From assembly GCF_019320115.1 (NCBI RefSeq), contig NC_089595.1, positions 114,287,162 to 114,351,161 of the forward strand: a stretch of DNA of 64,000 nucleotides. The letters are read 5' to 3'. This DNA is from Miscanthus floridulus (lineage: Eukaryota > Streptophyta > Magnoliopsida > Poales > Poaceae). Made by a program: the position numbers and the translations under genes. Shown piece by piece: positions 22,516 through 35,796 of this stretch. The notes under the pieces were generated by a model. That model made no database searches. It was not told where the DNA came from and saw only the letters and a program-made list of their open reading frames with translations. How positions within the stretch are numbered: the stretch's first letter is position 1; each line of letters opens with the position of its first letter.

Positions 22516-24016
22516 TGTTGGTGTTTCGAATAAGCACCGGCAAGTAAATTTATAGTTATGCGCGTTAGGCCCGGATGGTGCGCTAATAGACACAAGATTT
22601 ATACTGGTTCAGGTTGAATGTCCCTACGTCCAGTCTATTGTTGCTCGTGTTATTAGCACCGAAAATGGTTCATAGTAGGGGTACAAACGGTCGAGAGAGG
22701 GACTAGTCCCAAGTCTCTGATGAAAGGGTCGAAAGGATGTCAAGAGCCTGATAGCAGCTTAACTGTGTGTGATGTGTATTGTTCGTCAAGAGTCGGTCCC
22801 TTCATTGAAGGAAGCACATCCCCTTTTATAGATGAAGGGGACGACTTTACAAGTGAGAGGGCTCGGATGCGTACGCTACCTAGCTTTATTGTTCATGTCT
22901 ACCAAGCCTTGTTGTCCATTCCGGTGGGTGCGAAAGGATGATAAGCGTCTACAATACTGTCGATGCACTGTAGAATGTTAGGATGGCTACAGAGTACTAC
23001 CCCGCATAGGGTATGGACTCCTGGTACAGTAGTTTTGACTTATGAGCCTTGCCTAGCCTTGCTCCGCATGCCTTCTGATTCCTATGAGTTCCTGTCAGGA
23101 GGGACGTGGGGTCAGGGTCTGAAGTAGCGCTGGGGGCAAGGCCTTCCGATCGGAGAGGGCGTCCGAAGGCCAAAGCGAGTGTTCCAATCTGGTGGATCCT
23201 GAGGGGCCAGTGAAGCGGGTGCCGACTCCCTTGGGGCCATAACGTGGTGACAGCACATCCATCATTTGTGGAGGACACGAGTCCTTTCCTAGGACCATAG
23301 TAGGTTGTCGTATGTCTATAGTTGGATTCCGTGTTCGAGAGCTGAAAGGCAGGCGCCTACAACTCTGTAGGGACTGTAGGGCGAAGAGCATGCGCCTCAG
23401 AACACTATTTAGGCTCTGCTACGTCTGGAAGGGTCTAAAGCACCCATCCCGTCATTCCCTGACAGTACCTTTCCTGTCGGGGCGCAGGGTATAGACTCTG
23501 GTTCAGAGATTTTGACTTATGAGCGATGCCTTGCCTTTCTCCTCACGTCTTCTGGTTCCCTTCGAACAGGGAGCCCCCGGTCGGATGGCTCTAGTCGTCC
23601 CTCAGTGCGTCGGTCGGAGAAGAGCGGTGAGCAGGCTTCCCACGAGCCCCGATCACGGGGTCGGAGTCACGGGGTCGGAACAGGAAGCAGTGCTGTGGGC
23701 GTCCCTCGGGCGAGACCGAGCCCGTCCCTCGGGGGTCGGGCGAGACGGAGTCAATCCCTAAGCTTTTGGGCGAGGCGGAGCTAGCCCTTATCCCTTGGGC
23801 GAGACTGAGCCTGGCCCTCGGGGGTCGGGCGAGGCGGAGTCTATCCCTAAGCCCTCGGGCGAGGCGAAGCTGGCCCAAAGGCGTCGGGCGAGGCGGAACC
23901 AAACTCCCGTCATTCGGGCAAAAAACGTAGCGGCGCCCTTGTCCGTCCATAAGTTTTTAACGTTCGATAGTTATTGGTTTCACCTCCTGGGGTACCCCGG
24001 TGTTAGGTCCCCGACA
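22516..24016 (-). mobile_element. solo LTR of a Ty3/gypsy element (1501 bp), TSD ATGTT
   Basis: Minus strand: starts tgtcggggacctaacacc (24016) and ends ttcgaaacaccaaca (22516). The flanks atgtt (22511-22515) and atgtt (24017-24021) are a perfect 5-bp target duplication, so this is a complete solo LTR left by recombination between two LTRs. A TATA box lies near 22830 (minus-strand ctataaaagg). Between 23700 and 23900 the words tcgggcgaggcgga recur about eight times, as in many large grass gypsy LTRs. A stretch of about 75 bases at 22999 is duplicated, diverged, at 23483. ORFs in this GC-rich region are not genes. Confidence 0.92.
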
Positions 24017-24299
24017 ATGTTCTTGAGAAAAAATACAACATAAATGTAGACTATTGTGTTGCAAATGAACACACACCTCAAAGTGGAGGAAAAGTTACAA
24101 TGCTAACTCTTTGTAGCTTCACCTGCAACAAAGTGTTGCAGTCTTATGGTGCCGGCACGCGAGAGAAGGAGCCCGCACTGTCTATTTCTCGTGTGCCCCA
24201 AAGTGTGGCCCCCCATGCCTGCGCTCGTTTTTTTTGCGCCTACTCGGTGACACCCTAGTAGCGGGCCCACGTCGTACGGACATCACCCAACAGCTGCAA

Positions 24300-24790
24300 C
24301 AGGTGGCTGCGACAGGCGGGTCCTATTACAACATGTGTAACACCAGATCTACTTTCGCAACACTCAGGTAAAACACTTGCAATATACGTCCAAAAATAGT
24401 TGAAACACTTGCAACATACGTCTGAAACATTTGCAAAACACTTAGAAAACACTTGAAAGCCATTGCAAACGTATGCAACATTGAGATGAAACACTTACAA
24501 CAAACGTATGAAATACCTAAAAACTTAAAACATACGCTTTCAACATGCATGTATATGTAACATTCAGATCTATTTTTGCAACATTCAGATGAAAACATTT
24601 GCAACATACGTCTGATACAGATGAACCAATTGTAACATACATTGGAAACATATGTGTATAGTTATCGCAACATGTGTAACATCTTGATCTACTTTTGCAA
24701 TATCGTTATAAAACACTTGCAACATACCTCTTTAACATCTAAAACACTTAAAAAATATGTTTGCAACATGCTCTTTCAGTGCAAACATCT
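24300..24790. repeat. degenerate short-motif repeat region
   Basis: Phrases such as aaacacttgcaacatacgtc, gcaacatgtgtaacat and gatctacttttgcaacatt recur many times with variation. This is a familiar noncoding grass repeat, likely the inner part of a DNA transposon, but I cannot name the family. It continues into a GC-rich part up to about 24980. Confidence 0.55.
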
Positions 24791-25361
24791 CCTTACTGCT
24801 TCGGCGCGTAGAGGTCATCGGTGTGCTCACCGGCGGCGTGGTGCTCACTGGCAACACAGAGTTGGGCAGCGGCGGTGCGCGCAGAGGGCAGGTAGGTGGA
24901 GCGTGGAGGTCACCGGTGTGCTCGACGGCAACGCAAAGATGGGTGCGGCGCGGGTGGCAAAAAAAAAAGGCGTGTTAGAGCGTATCCGATTGCTCAAATG
25001 CTTGACACTTGGCCGAGGTACATGGGCTCGATTCGGCCCATGATCACGAAACCAGTACTACATGGGCTCTACCTGCCATGTCCTGATGTCCATTGCTACT
25101 GGGTCTCCGTTTCGTCCAACAGACCTAACGCACACTACCCGGCCCACCACCTGATCCAAATAGAGGGGCCCGCCGAGCCCAGCCCACCCCAACTACCAAC
25201 TACTACTTCTCTCGGCGAGTCGGCGTCGCCTAGTCATCACTCACAGTCACTCATCAAGTCATCGGTGTCCTTCCAGATCCCACCGCGCGTCTCCTGTAGT
25301 CCTGTTGCGACGACATGCGCACCACAGCCCGTCGCGTTCGTCAACGGTCGACCCATCGCCC

Positions 25362-28300
25362 ATGGGAGGGAGGCACGAGGCGGAGGCGGACGGCGGAAAG
25401 GCCGGGGGCTACTCTTCCTCCGGCCTCCCGCCGTCGGAGCCGCCGCACCTGAAGGGCCAGCCGCCGCAGGAGTACGGGTACGGCACGTTCCAGGGCCCTC
25501 GGCAACCTCCCGTCGGGTTCCCGCAGCCTGCCCCGCCTCCCGGGTTCGGCGGCGGCGGCGGCGGCTATCACCAGCAGCAGCCCTACGCGCCCGCGGAGCC
25601 GTACTACGCCCAGGGGTACCAGGCCGTGCCAGGTATGGTGGGGGTCTTCTTTTTCGCTGAGATTGTTTGCTCGCGCTGCTTAGCTTAGCTGTGTGGTGGG
25701 GAAAAGATGCAGCTGGGGGTGCGAGTGCGATTCGAAGTATTTACGAGGCTTTCATGGTGGAGTTGTTTGATTGATTTATGTTGGTTCATGATCTAGATTC
25801 CACGTGAGGCAAACTGGCAAATTCACAGGTTATAACTGCCAATCTGATAAACTGACTCAGAACCTTAGCACTTGTTCTTTGGTAGACTGCAATCCATGAT
25901 AAGGAAAATGGAGTAATCGGTTTCAATCTCCAAACTTGCTCGCTTCATTTAGCTGTTGCTGAGCTACCACAGCTGTGACCACTACTATAACATTAATTCA
26001 GGTGGTAGGGACATTGGAGATATTTTTGATAGAAGCAAACTAGAAAAGGCATATAATTCATCTATTCTAAGATGATTGGATCCACAGACCAAAAGCGATT
26101 GTGATGCGTTCGCTGATGATTGCCGATCCGGTGAACCGATTCAGAACCTTAGCACTTGTTCTTGGGTAGACTGCAAGTTATGATAATGAAAACTGGATTA
26201 GTTGATTTTAATCTTCAAACTAGTTGTGCTAAATTTAACCACTGTTGAGCTACCATTGTTGTGAACACTAGCTATATAATTGGAGATTTTTCCTGATGGA
26301 AGCAATGATATACAATTCTGTAGTTCTGAGATAATTGAATCCATTGACCAAAAGTTTTTTTTTCCGAGAACGTGCTTAGGCATGTACTTCATTAAGCAGA
26401 GGAATAGAGTTTTGTTATAGGCGACGCACCGACACAGTAATCCAAAGATTACAGTTAGCCATCCCCTCACCAGGCTCGCACGTGGTTGTAATTACATAGT
26501 ACACATAATTCGCGACTAAGACGACGAACAACCTCAATCCGCCCGACGAAGCGAGTTCATCGCACCCAAGTGCCGGTACCCCGCCGCAATCCACATGATA
26601 ATCTCATCTTCAATGATTTGGAGCACCTGCGCCACCAACTTTGGCGTCCCATTGAAGGTTCTCGCATTCCTTTCCTTCCACAACGTCCAACCGACAAGGA
26701 AGAACAAGGAATCGAAACCGTGACGAATCGGTTTGGGCAGGCACTTCCTAGAGTCCGTCCACCATAGCATGACATCACTTTCCCGAACAAGCACACGATC
26801 CTATAAACGAAATCTTCTCAGACATGATGCCCACACTTCCCTGCTGAAGACACAGCCAAGGATGATGTGATCCATTGTTTCCACCGCTTGGTCACAGATG
26901 ATGCAAGTGTTACTTTCTTGAAGTCCATGACACCATCTCCTATGTGCCGTCTAGCATCTTCCATGCATAACAAGCCAGAAGAAGAATTTGATACGCGGCG
27001 GCGCGCCGGTTTTCCAAAGTTGCCGTGTGCCAAGCAGTCTGGCAATGCTCGCCAGGTCCGTTCTTGATCGACCCGGCGAAGCCAAGGCCACCGAACCCGA
27101 AGCGCAACTCCCGTCCACCGAACCCGGCGAATCCAAGAACTCAAGTGACCGTTGAAGTCGGGACACGTGGCTGTCGTTGGGCGACCGGACGCTGAGGTCG
27201 AGCGTCCGGTCAACATGACCGGAGCGTCCGGTCAGTCCGAGTTGTGCCCAGTGAAGGGGTACAACGGCTCTATTTCGTGGAGGCGTCTATTTAAGCCCCA
27301 TGGCCCGTTGAAGCTCACATCTTTGACCATTTTCATTGACATAGCAACCTTGTGAGTTTAGCCAAAGCCCTCCCACTCATCTCCATCATTGATTCATCAT
27401 CTTTGTGAGATTGGGAGAGAATCCAAGTGCATTGCTTGAGTGATTGCATCTAGAGGCACTTGGTGTTTGTGTTTCGCTGCGGATTTCGCTTGTTACTCTT
27501 GGTGGTTGCCGCCACCTAGACGGTTTGGAGCAGCGAGGATCGTTGAGCAGAGAGTGGTGATTGTCTCCGGCTCCGATCTTGGTGATTGTGAGGGATTCTT
27601 GACCTTTTCCCGACGGAGAGCCAAAAGGTACTCTAGTGGATTGCTCGTGGCTTGTGTGATCCTCATCTTGTGTTGGTTGTGCGGCACCCTATCGATGGTT
27701 TGCCGTGTGATGCTAATTAGCACGTGAACCTCCAAGTGAGTGAATCGCCACAACGAGGAGTAGCTTGCCGGCAAGCAAGTGAATCTCGGTAAAAATCATT
27801 GTGTTCATCATTAATTCCGAGGTGATTGGTCTTCATTGTTATTCATCTTTGTGATTGATTGGTTCCTTCATCTACATGGTGGTATAACCTTCTTGATCAC
27901 TCTCTTTACATTATTACAAACTAGTTGTCAAGCTCTTTAGTGTAACTAGTTGTGAGAGCTTGCTTGCTTGGTTGGTGTGGCTCTTTAGTTAGCCTTTGAG
28001 AGCATACTAACATAGGATAATGTCATAGCTATTGTGTGAATAGATTTTATCTAAACTAGAATTGTGGTAAGTGACTTGCACTTTGAGTAGGCTGGTGCAA
28101 CACTTACTTCGCCTCATAATTGTCTAACCATTATGTTAAGTGTTGTAGAAATTTTTATTAGGCTATTCACACCTCCTGGCCATTAGGACCTTTCATCATG
28201 GCCGGCGACACCGAGGGCCTGGTACCACCAACGCAAGCGACAAGGGCTAGGCCTAGCTCGTCCTCGGCAGCCTGCAGCTCCGCAGAGCGAGGGACGACAA

Positions 28301-30333
28301 ACTCGACAACAAACTCACTGCAACGCGGCTGCGCCGGGCGGCCCTCCGGTCCAGCAGCCGACGCCTCTAGGCCCGTGGTCCCTCCCCTGTCATCAGCCAG
28401 CGGTGGTGGTGGAGTCGGTGGAGCGTAGCAACGAGGAACCGACGATGCGCGTCCCAAGGAGGCAGACCGCGCGGAAGCCGTGTCATCATCCGCCGCAAAG
28501 ACACGGGCACGCCGTCGCCCGACGGCCAGCCGACGCGAGGCCACGCGGCGACCCTCCTGAGGTGGCGAGCGCGCCCGTTTGCCCCCCGAGGGCCGAGGAG
28601 GCAGGGGGCAGGCGAATGTGCGGTGCCCCACACACCAGCAGTTGAAGCACCTCGCTGGGAAAGTGCAATCCGCCTTGACATGGTTGTCAGCCAAGCAATT
28701 GAAGCAAAGGCCGACAAGGGCAGGGGGAACTGGCTTCGCTTGCTTTGGCGACGAGCAACGGCGCCAGCGACGATGACTCCGCACCCTGTAGAACCCATCC
28801 GCATCCGGCTCCTCAAACGCTCGAGGGGGAGGCTCGACGCCGCAGCGGAGCATCAACCGGGACGGACTCCAACGTGGGGTGCGCGCGCCGTGCCGCCGCC
28901 ATGAAGCCCGACAAACCCTGCTCTTGCCAACGACGACGGTGGCGGCGCCCAGCAGCAGCAGCAGCAGCAGCCTTGCCCTTCCCCTCTGGAGGCGGCGAGG
29001 GAGGCTCAGAGTCGGAGTAGTCCTCGGAGTCACTGAAGGAGATCCTGTCACCGCGGCCGAACTCCAGCTCCGACGGCGACGGACTCTCACCGAAGGCCGC
29101 CGCGCCCGGGAAGAGACCCGGGGACCCCGCGCCCAAGGACCGTGGGGAAGGGAGCTCATCGTCGGCCTCGTCCGCCCAGGAGCGGCGAGAAGGAGAGCCG
29201 TTCTCCATAGCGGAGCAAGAGAGATCGAGGAATGCGGGTGGCCGCAAGGAAGGGGGAAGGCGGAGGAGCGGTAGTGAAGCGGTCAGCGACGGCCAGGGTA
29301 GCCACCGTTGACGGGAGGAGAGTGCCCGGCACAGATCTGGCGGAGGCCCAGATCCGGCCCGCACCGGGCACAGGGACATGCGAAAAGGGGGCGGAAGGGA
29401 AGGGAGGGGTAAGGAGGGAGGCCAGCGGAGCCGGAGCAGCAACCGGCGGCGTCCGGGGTGGCCGCCGGCGGAGGGGGGGGGGAGGGGGCTAACCGGGGCC
29501 GGTCGGTCCCAGTCTCTTGAGTGGCTCCCATTGACTAAAAGTGATTGCGGCGGGCCAGTGACTTCTGGTTTCTGAAAGCATACAAGAAATTGAACATAGC
29601 TAATCTGCACAAACTACACTGTGGCGATATCGAATAAATGTGTGCCGAACATGAAAAATAGAAATCTATATTAATGATGATATGGTTTTTGGCCCCTTAG
29701 GCTATGGTCCTGTTGCTGAAGGAAGACCTGTGAGAGTGAGGCGTCTCCCATGTTGTGGCCTCAGCTTAGGCTGGTGTCTGTGAGTGTCTCTGCCTCTGTA
29801 CATGTGTTATTTCCCTGTATTTTCGGAAGTTATACAGAACTACTAACAAACTTTATTTCTCTTCCTCGAACAAGGTTCATTACTGGGTTTTTCCTTGCGG
29901 CCATTCCATGGTACATTGGAGCTTTCGTTCTGATATGTGTGCGGGTACATGACCACCGAGAGAAACCAGGATACGTTGCTTGCACAATTGCTGTAAGTTC
30001 ATTTCTATTAATACAATGCAACCCTGCTGCCTATTTCACCAATGGAATTTGAGATTGAGCTAGTAGTCTTTGCTGTAACAACTGAAACTAAAAATTAAGT
30101 GTACTAAACATACCTAGTATTACTGATTTTAAATTGTAATCTGCTGAAAGTTTACATTTACTGTACATTACTGCTAAATTGAATGTGATTGTTTGCTGGC
30201 TGTATCATTTTATCTTAACTCCATTTTTTTTTCTGAATCTCAAGCTGATTTTGCTTCGAATTTGATGTGACAGGCCGTCGTTGCTGCGATTGCCATCCTC
30301 CTTGGGGTAACTAAAGGAACACACGTGTGGTGA
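25362..30333 (+). CDS. 60S ribosomal protein L18a-like membrane protein (four exons)
   Basis: Exons 25362-25632, 29701-29773, 29875-29992 and 30274-30333, all GT-AG, 522 bases, 173 residues. Residues 1-91 are Gly/Pro/Gln/Tyr-rich and disordered (EYGYGTFQGP near residue 38, YAQGYQAVPG at the end of exon 1). Then comes the family core PVAEGRPVRVRRLPCCGL (94-111), a first membrane helix at about 115-137 (ITGFFLAAIPWYIGAF), the linker REKPGYVACT (143-152), a second helix at about 153-166 and the end KGTHVW. This is the plant family named 'L18a-like' although it is not a ribosomal protein; its molecular role is not established. The ATG at 25362 was chosen because family members start just before this low-complexity part; an in-frame ATG at 25305 is possible. 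Intron 1 (4068 bp) is inflated by an L1. The true RPL18A gene follows 615 bases downstream on the same strand. Confidence 0.88.
25857..26354. repeat. diverged tandem duplication within intron 1
   Basis: tcagaaccttagcacttgtt occurs at 25857 and at 26141. Both copies go on in parallel (tagactgcaa, gttgagctacca, attgg/attgaatcca) to gaccaaaag at 26087 and 26346. The unit is about 260-284 bases and the copies are well diverged. The second copy is cut by the L1 insertion and continues behind it at 29528. Confidence 0.75.
26534..27070 (-). pseudogene. C-terminal end of L1 ORF2 (zinc-binding segment)
   Basis: Minus-strand pieces in alternating frames read GAPPRIKFFFWLVMHGRC, then a CIIC...ETMDHI-like Cys/His segment, then VGWTLWKERNARTFNG and a tail to the stop at 26534. 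This is the standard end of plant L1 ORF2 behind the reverse transcriptase. Frameshifts near 26800 and upstream separate the pieces. The reverse transcriptase and endonuclease are absent. Confidence 0.75.
27150..28195 (+). repeat. LTR segment of a SIRE-like copia element, 5' end unclear
   Basis: The end gccattaggacctttca corresponds to the end ggcatcctaggtcctttca of the SIRE-like LTR at 57180. An inverted motif gaccggacgct...agcgtccggtc near 27180-27235 corresponds to the paired palindromes of those LTRs, and a leader with ttgggagag and ttcttgacc follows. The right flank is tcatg; I cannot place the left end, so target duplication and completeness are unknown. It sits inside the L1. Confidence 0.6.
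28196..29208 (-). pseudogene. L1 ORF1 (nucleic-acid-binding, two CCHC knuckles)
   Basis: Starts MENGSPSRRSWADEADDELP at 29208; a one-base shift between about 28860 and 28813 moves it to the frame that reads FEEPDADGFYRVRSHRRWRR. Two zinc knuckles follow: CFNCLADNHVKADC and CFNCWCVGHRTFAC, both CX2CX4HX4C. This arrangement is typical of ORF1 of plant L1 elements, whose product coats the RNA. The frame is cut at 28196 by the LTR segment. Several GC-rich ORFs on the plus strand of this region are shadows. Confidence 0.8.
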
Positions 30334-30800
30334 ATTGCCTCCAAAGAAGACAATGGATGTATACTTGCGTTGTATATCTGTGTGTATTAAAAGTGTGGAG
30401 CAACGTCCATGTTCTCTTATGTCCATATGTACTCCAGTAATTTGTAATGAAATTTTAAATGTAGTAATGTACCATCTGCTTCTTGTAAGCAGCACTGCAT
30501 CATATCATATATAAGATACCTTGTGTAAATTGCGGATTTTCTGTTTTCCAATGAATTGCAAGATGCAGGACTGGCCCACTGGACAGCCTCAGATATTATA
30601 CAATACATCAAGGGTCAAGAATCCCCAGAAAGTAGATAGACTAAAAAGTAAGGAAGACAAAAATCAGAAAAAAGGAAAATGCAACAAATGAGCCTCTACT
30701 ATTTTTTTTTTTGAGCAAGCCTCTATCAATTTATTGTTGCCCGAGATAACAGTTATCGGCCCAGTACACTACTTTGACTCGAACAAACTAATCAAGCATT

Positions 30801-30850
30801 CAGGCCCACAATACACGGCCCGTTAGGGTTTCTCGCCCCAGCACATAAAT
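30801..30850 (+). promoter_or_regulatory. promoter elements of RPL18A: site II, telo-box, TATA
   Basis: aggcccac (30802-30809, site II type), ggcccgttagggttt (telo-box, reverse of aaaccctaa, near 30818-30832) and cataaata (30843-30850, TATA-like) lie about 100-150 bases before the ATG. Site II and telo-box together are a hallmark of plant ribosomal-protein promoters and suggest growth-linked expression. Confidence 0.7.
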
Positions 30851-30947
30851 ACTCCTTCGCCTCCGGGTCCTCCCTAGTCGGCCGCCATCTTCCCTGTTAG
30901 GTTTTAGGAGACGTCCGCCGCCCCTCCAGGCTCGCGAGCTCGCCGAA

Positions 30948-32743
<1,796 letters not shown>

Positions 32744-33045
32744 TAGGCGTTGTCAGAATATCGTACTTGTGTGTTCTGTGTCTTAGCGCCTGAGAGATAA
32801 AAAGATTTTCCCTGTGCAAGTTTTGGTGCCCCGTGGATTGAGCACTTTGATGTTTCCAGTTACGGATTTGAATGATGCTATGCAAACCCTTGACTTTCGT
32901 CCAATTAGTTATAAGCAGACTGCTATTTACTTGCCCTGTCTCGCTTGGTGGTTCTCAATGCGTTTATACTCTGTTCAAATTGCCTGGTTGTCTGATAGCT
33001 GGAATTTCTTATTTTGTACTGCGGCCCGCTGTTTGCCTGCAGGAA

Positions 33046-33577
33046 CAACAACGACAGCATAGCCTTTTAGTCCTAAGCAATTTAGGATAGGCTATAGTTG
33101 AAACCCATCCAGAGCCCTAAGTCACGGTTCAGTCACTTCAATAGCTGCTTTTCAAGCATAAATATATATAGGTATATTCTAAGCCTTCAAATATATTTTT
33201 ATTGTCCTCTATGTTAATTTCGGTCTTCCTCTATCTCTTGTTATATTATTAGTTTGGCTTAGGACTCCACAATACACTGGTGTCTCTTGAGGTCTTCTTT
33301 GGAAATGGTCAAACCACCTCAACCGATGTTGGACAAGCTTTTTTTCAATTGGTGCTACCTCTAGGCGATCACATATATCATTGTTTCGAACTCCGTCTAT
33401 TCTTGTGTGACCACAAATCCACTGCAACACATGTATTTCTGCAACACTCAGTTGTTGAACATGTCGAATCTTTGTAGGTCAATATTTTATAAAACTTGCA
33501 TTTTAGCTTTTGTACAAAGAGTGCCAGAAGCTTGTTGGACATGCTCGATGACTCTCTCCTATAACTTCGTAGCGCAT
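33046..33577 (-). mobile_element. truncated RTE-type LINE with 18-bp TSD
   Basis: The flanks gctgtttgcctgcaggaa at 33028-33045 and again at 33578-33595 are identical over 18 bases. On the minus strand the element ends ...gactaaaaggctatgctgtcgttgttg, the (TTG)-type tail of plant RTE elements rather than poly(A). It carries the C-terminal end of the RTE ORF. It is 5'-truncated (532 bp) and lies in the 3' flank of RPL18A. Confidence 0.88.
33209..33430 (-). pseudogene. C-terminus of RTE endonuclease/reverse transcriptase ORF
   Basis: MLQWICGHTRIDGVRNNDIC, then EVAPIEKKLVQHRLRWFDHF and RGRPKLT: the tail behind the reverse transcriptase of plant RTE elements (usual form RLRWFGHVQRRP). The active domains are missing and the reading upstream of 33430 has stops. 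Confidence 0.8.
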
Positions 33578-33705
33578 GCTGTTTGCCTGCAGGAAATTTG
33601 AAATAATTTCAGGTTCAGCAAACTTTGTTGCCTCTCAAGACCGCCATCCTGTGGTTGTATGCCGTGGGTTTGGAACCCTCTTGTTCTCATTCAGAAGAAC
33701 AGTAA

Positions 33706-33820
33706 CCCTGTTCGCGTGCTCTTAAATCTAGTTTGATCTACTTCTTTTTTCATCCGAAACTGTGTTTCTCTCTCATAAATTTTTCTAGATTTCTCCAAAA
33801 TTCCTCCGAGCGAACGGGGC
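33706..33820. mobile_element. short hAT-like MITE
   Basis: Left end ccctgttcgcg, right end gagcgaacgggg: an inverted repeat. Inside are aaactgtgtttctctctcataaa words common to this MITE group. No clear target duplication. Confidence 0.5.
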
Positions 33821-34202
33821 GCCTTGGCAAGAGAAGCCAAAACGTGGCTTCAATGCACAAGCCCACGAAAGCTGCTTTCACCTGCTCAAGTCAAAAACGG
33901 CTTCAGCTCTAGTGCTTTGCAGCAGAAGCCGTTTGTCATAGAGGCGTTCAGCTATAGATAAAGCTAAAGCTGCTCAAAAGCCTTGCCTGGGAGGCCCGAA
34001 GGTAGGCAGGTCAGGAGAGGATTGGACAGCACAGTTGAGCGGCTGCTGCTGAAATGATGCACATTTGGACGTGGAAAACGTTGGATATCCCATCAAGGCG
34101 ACATCAGCGGCGGATGTGCATGGTTGCATAGCGCACTAGTAGATGTGTAGATACTGCTAGATGTGTAGATGCTGCTAGCGACGTCAGGGCAGGGCTCTTC
34201 AC

Positions 34203-34445
34203 GGGCCTTGTTTAGATCACCTCCAAATTTTAAGTTTTTTTACTCTCTCTCCATCACATCAATTTTTAGCCGTTTGTATGGAGCATTAAATATAGATAAA
34301 AAAAAAACTAATTGCACAGTTTAGTTCGAAATCACGAGATGAATCTTTTGAGCTTAGTTGGTCCATGATTGGACAATATTTACCAAATAAGACGAAAGTA
34401 CTACTATTCATCGGGATGAAATTATTCACAATCTAAACAAGGCCC
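34203..34445. mobile_element. MITE with gggccttgtttaga termini
   Basis: Left end gggccttgtttagat, right end atctaaacaaggccc, a perfect 15-base inverted repeat. Inner phrases gcattaaatatagataaa, actaattgcacagtttag and gagatgaatcttttgagc are those of a very common grass MITE. Length 243 bp, no coding capacity. I could not confirm the target duplication. Confidence 0.85.
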
Positions 34446-35389
34446 TAACCACCCGAAAGCAAGGCGCATCGGCTGCTCAGGGCGTCCGTCCATGGTTTGG
34501 TTTGGTTTCAGGCTGCTTGCGGAAGCAGATCCTAGTGAGCTGAACCATCGCTGGCGTTGGCGGCTGCCTGCGAATTATTCCGGTTCCTTTTTTTTATGAT
34601 TTGATATCGGCCAACGGAATGGTGGTCGTTGGAAAGCAGATTAGGGGCATGATTATACGATGACAAAGTCAGGTGACAGGTGACTCCATTTTCAGCGAAC
34701 CATTCACGACCAATTTTGCATTGCAGCACACAAAGGCCATGGCCACGCAGAGTATTATGGCCTCGGTGAAAGCAGCTATGGCCAGACGGTAGAAGTAGGC
34801 GCCTGTACGAGTCTCTGTTCGCTTGCTCTAGTTTTCAGCCGTGGAAATAATATTTTTCTCTCACAATAAATTAGCTTTATAAATCAGTCGCAACAGCAGT
34901 AAGTGCTGTCTAATAGGGCCTTTGACATTTTGCACCCCAAAAGCAGCAGACAGCGCGTGGTCTGGTTCTTCCTGCAGTGAAAAATGAAACGATCGTTTGC
35001 GGTGGCTTTTGGAATTCTGGAAACGTTAACCTCGCCTGTACAAACTCCAACAGTACAAGGTAAAGGAAAGGGTCAGTCACTGTGTGGTGAGTGATGAGTG
35101 ATGGGGGTGATGCCGTGCGGTGAAGCAGATAGTAGTGGGTAGTGGCACACGGATGGAGATCCCAGCAGGGGCTTGCCCCACCTGGCCACCTCGCTCGCGC
35201 TTTTCCTTCCGCTCGATCGGTCCGGGTGGACTCGAGTGCGCGCTGGCCCATCGCACAATGAGTGCAGCCGCAGAAAGAAACAATTCGACACATATCCATG
35301 CCATTTCTGAACCCCATTTTTGCCCTTCAGTTTTTCTCAGAGTCTGAACCGCGGTTGGTGTGCACTGCATGTGACCGTATGTGCGAGTG
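34446..35389. other. no gene recognised; MITE fragment near 34810-34905
   Basis: The phrases ctgttcgcttgctctagttt and tttttctctcacaataaatt near 34816-34870 resemble half of a hAT-like MITE. Otherwise short ORFs only, without recognisable domains. Confidence 0.4.
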
Positions 35390-35394
35390 CACGT

Positions 35395-35795
35395 TGTTAG
35401 TTTCATCTCATCCGACTCAGTCGAGTCGGACCCCTGGACCGTGTTCTGACCGGAGACACATAATCAACCACTGGTCGGCGGGTCCCTGTCACACAGCGCT
35501 ATAAGAGAGAGGTGGAGGCCGGGACGCTAGACACAGGTTCGACGCCATCACTGGACCCTACCGAAGAACCCTAGAATCCCCTCCGATCGTGGGTAGCGCT
35601 GCAAGTGACAGGAAGCGCCGCCGGCAGCCCCCCGCCCTCTGGACTCCACCGCGTCCTACGCTGGCGCGACACCGGCGTCTACATCGCTGCGGCGCCATGG
35701 ACGCAACTACGCTAGGGCGAGGTACAGGAACCAGTTTCCCCATCTAAGAGCAATTTATCCCCTGATATATGTTTTGGAGGTTCTATTCTCTATCA
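35395..35795 (+). repeat. 5' LTR of the copia element
   Basis: TG...CA ends. It contains gctataagagagagg (TATA-like, near 35500), ggacgctagacac, and the common end ttctattctctatca. Confidence 0.9.
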
Positions 35796-35796
35796 A

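Larger units (their letters stand above)
26355..29527 (-). mobile_element. L1-type LINE, internally deleted, with nested copia LTR
   Basis: The poly(A) tail is the T run 26355-26363 on the plus strand, and the 5' end is at 29527. The flanks ccattgaccaaaag (26341-26354) and ccattgactaaaag (29528-29541) match at 13 of 14 bases, a target-site duplication of the kind made by target-primed reverse transcription. Contents on the minus strand: a GC-rich 5' UTR, ORF1 (29208-28196), then the foreign LTR segment (about 27150-28195), then the end of ORF2 and the 3' UTR. Most of ORF2 is missing, so the element was deleted internally. It lies within intron 1 of the L18a-like gene in antisense orientation. 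Confidence 0.88.

Noticed and set aside
23512..23950. Overlapping ORFs of 80-119 codons on both strands
   Set aside because: They lie in the GC-rich repetitive part of a solo LTR with clear ends; compositions are repeat-driven and no domain is visible.
24896..25660. 254-codon plus-strand ORF overlapping exon 1 of the L18a-like gene
   Set aside because: A different frame from the conserved exon; low-complexity Arg/Ala/Gly content from GC-rich DNA; the true frame continues into spliced exons of a known family.
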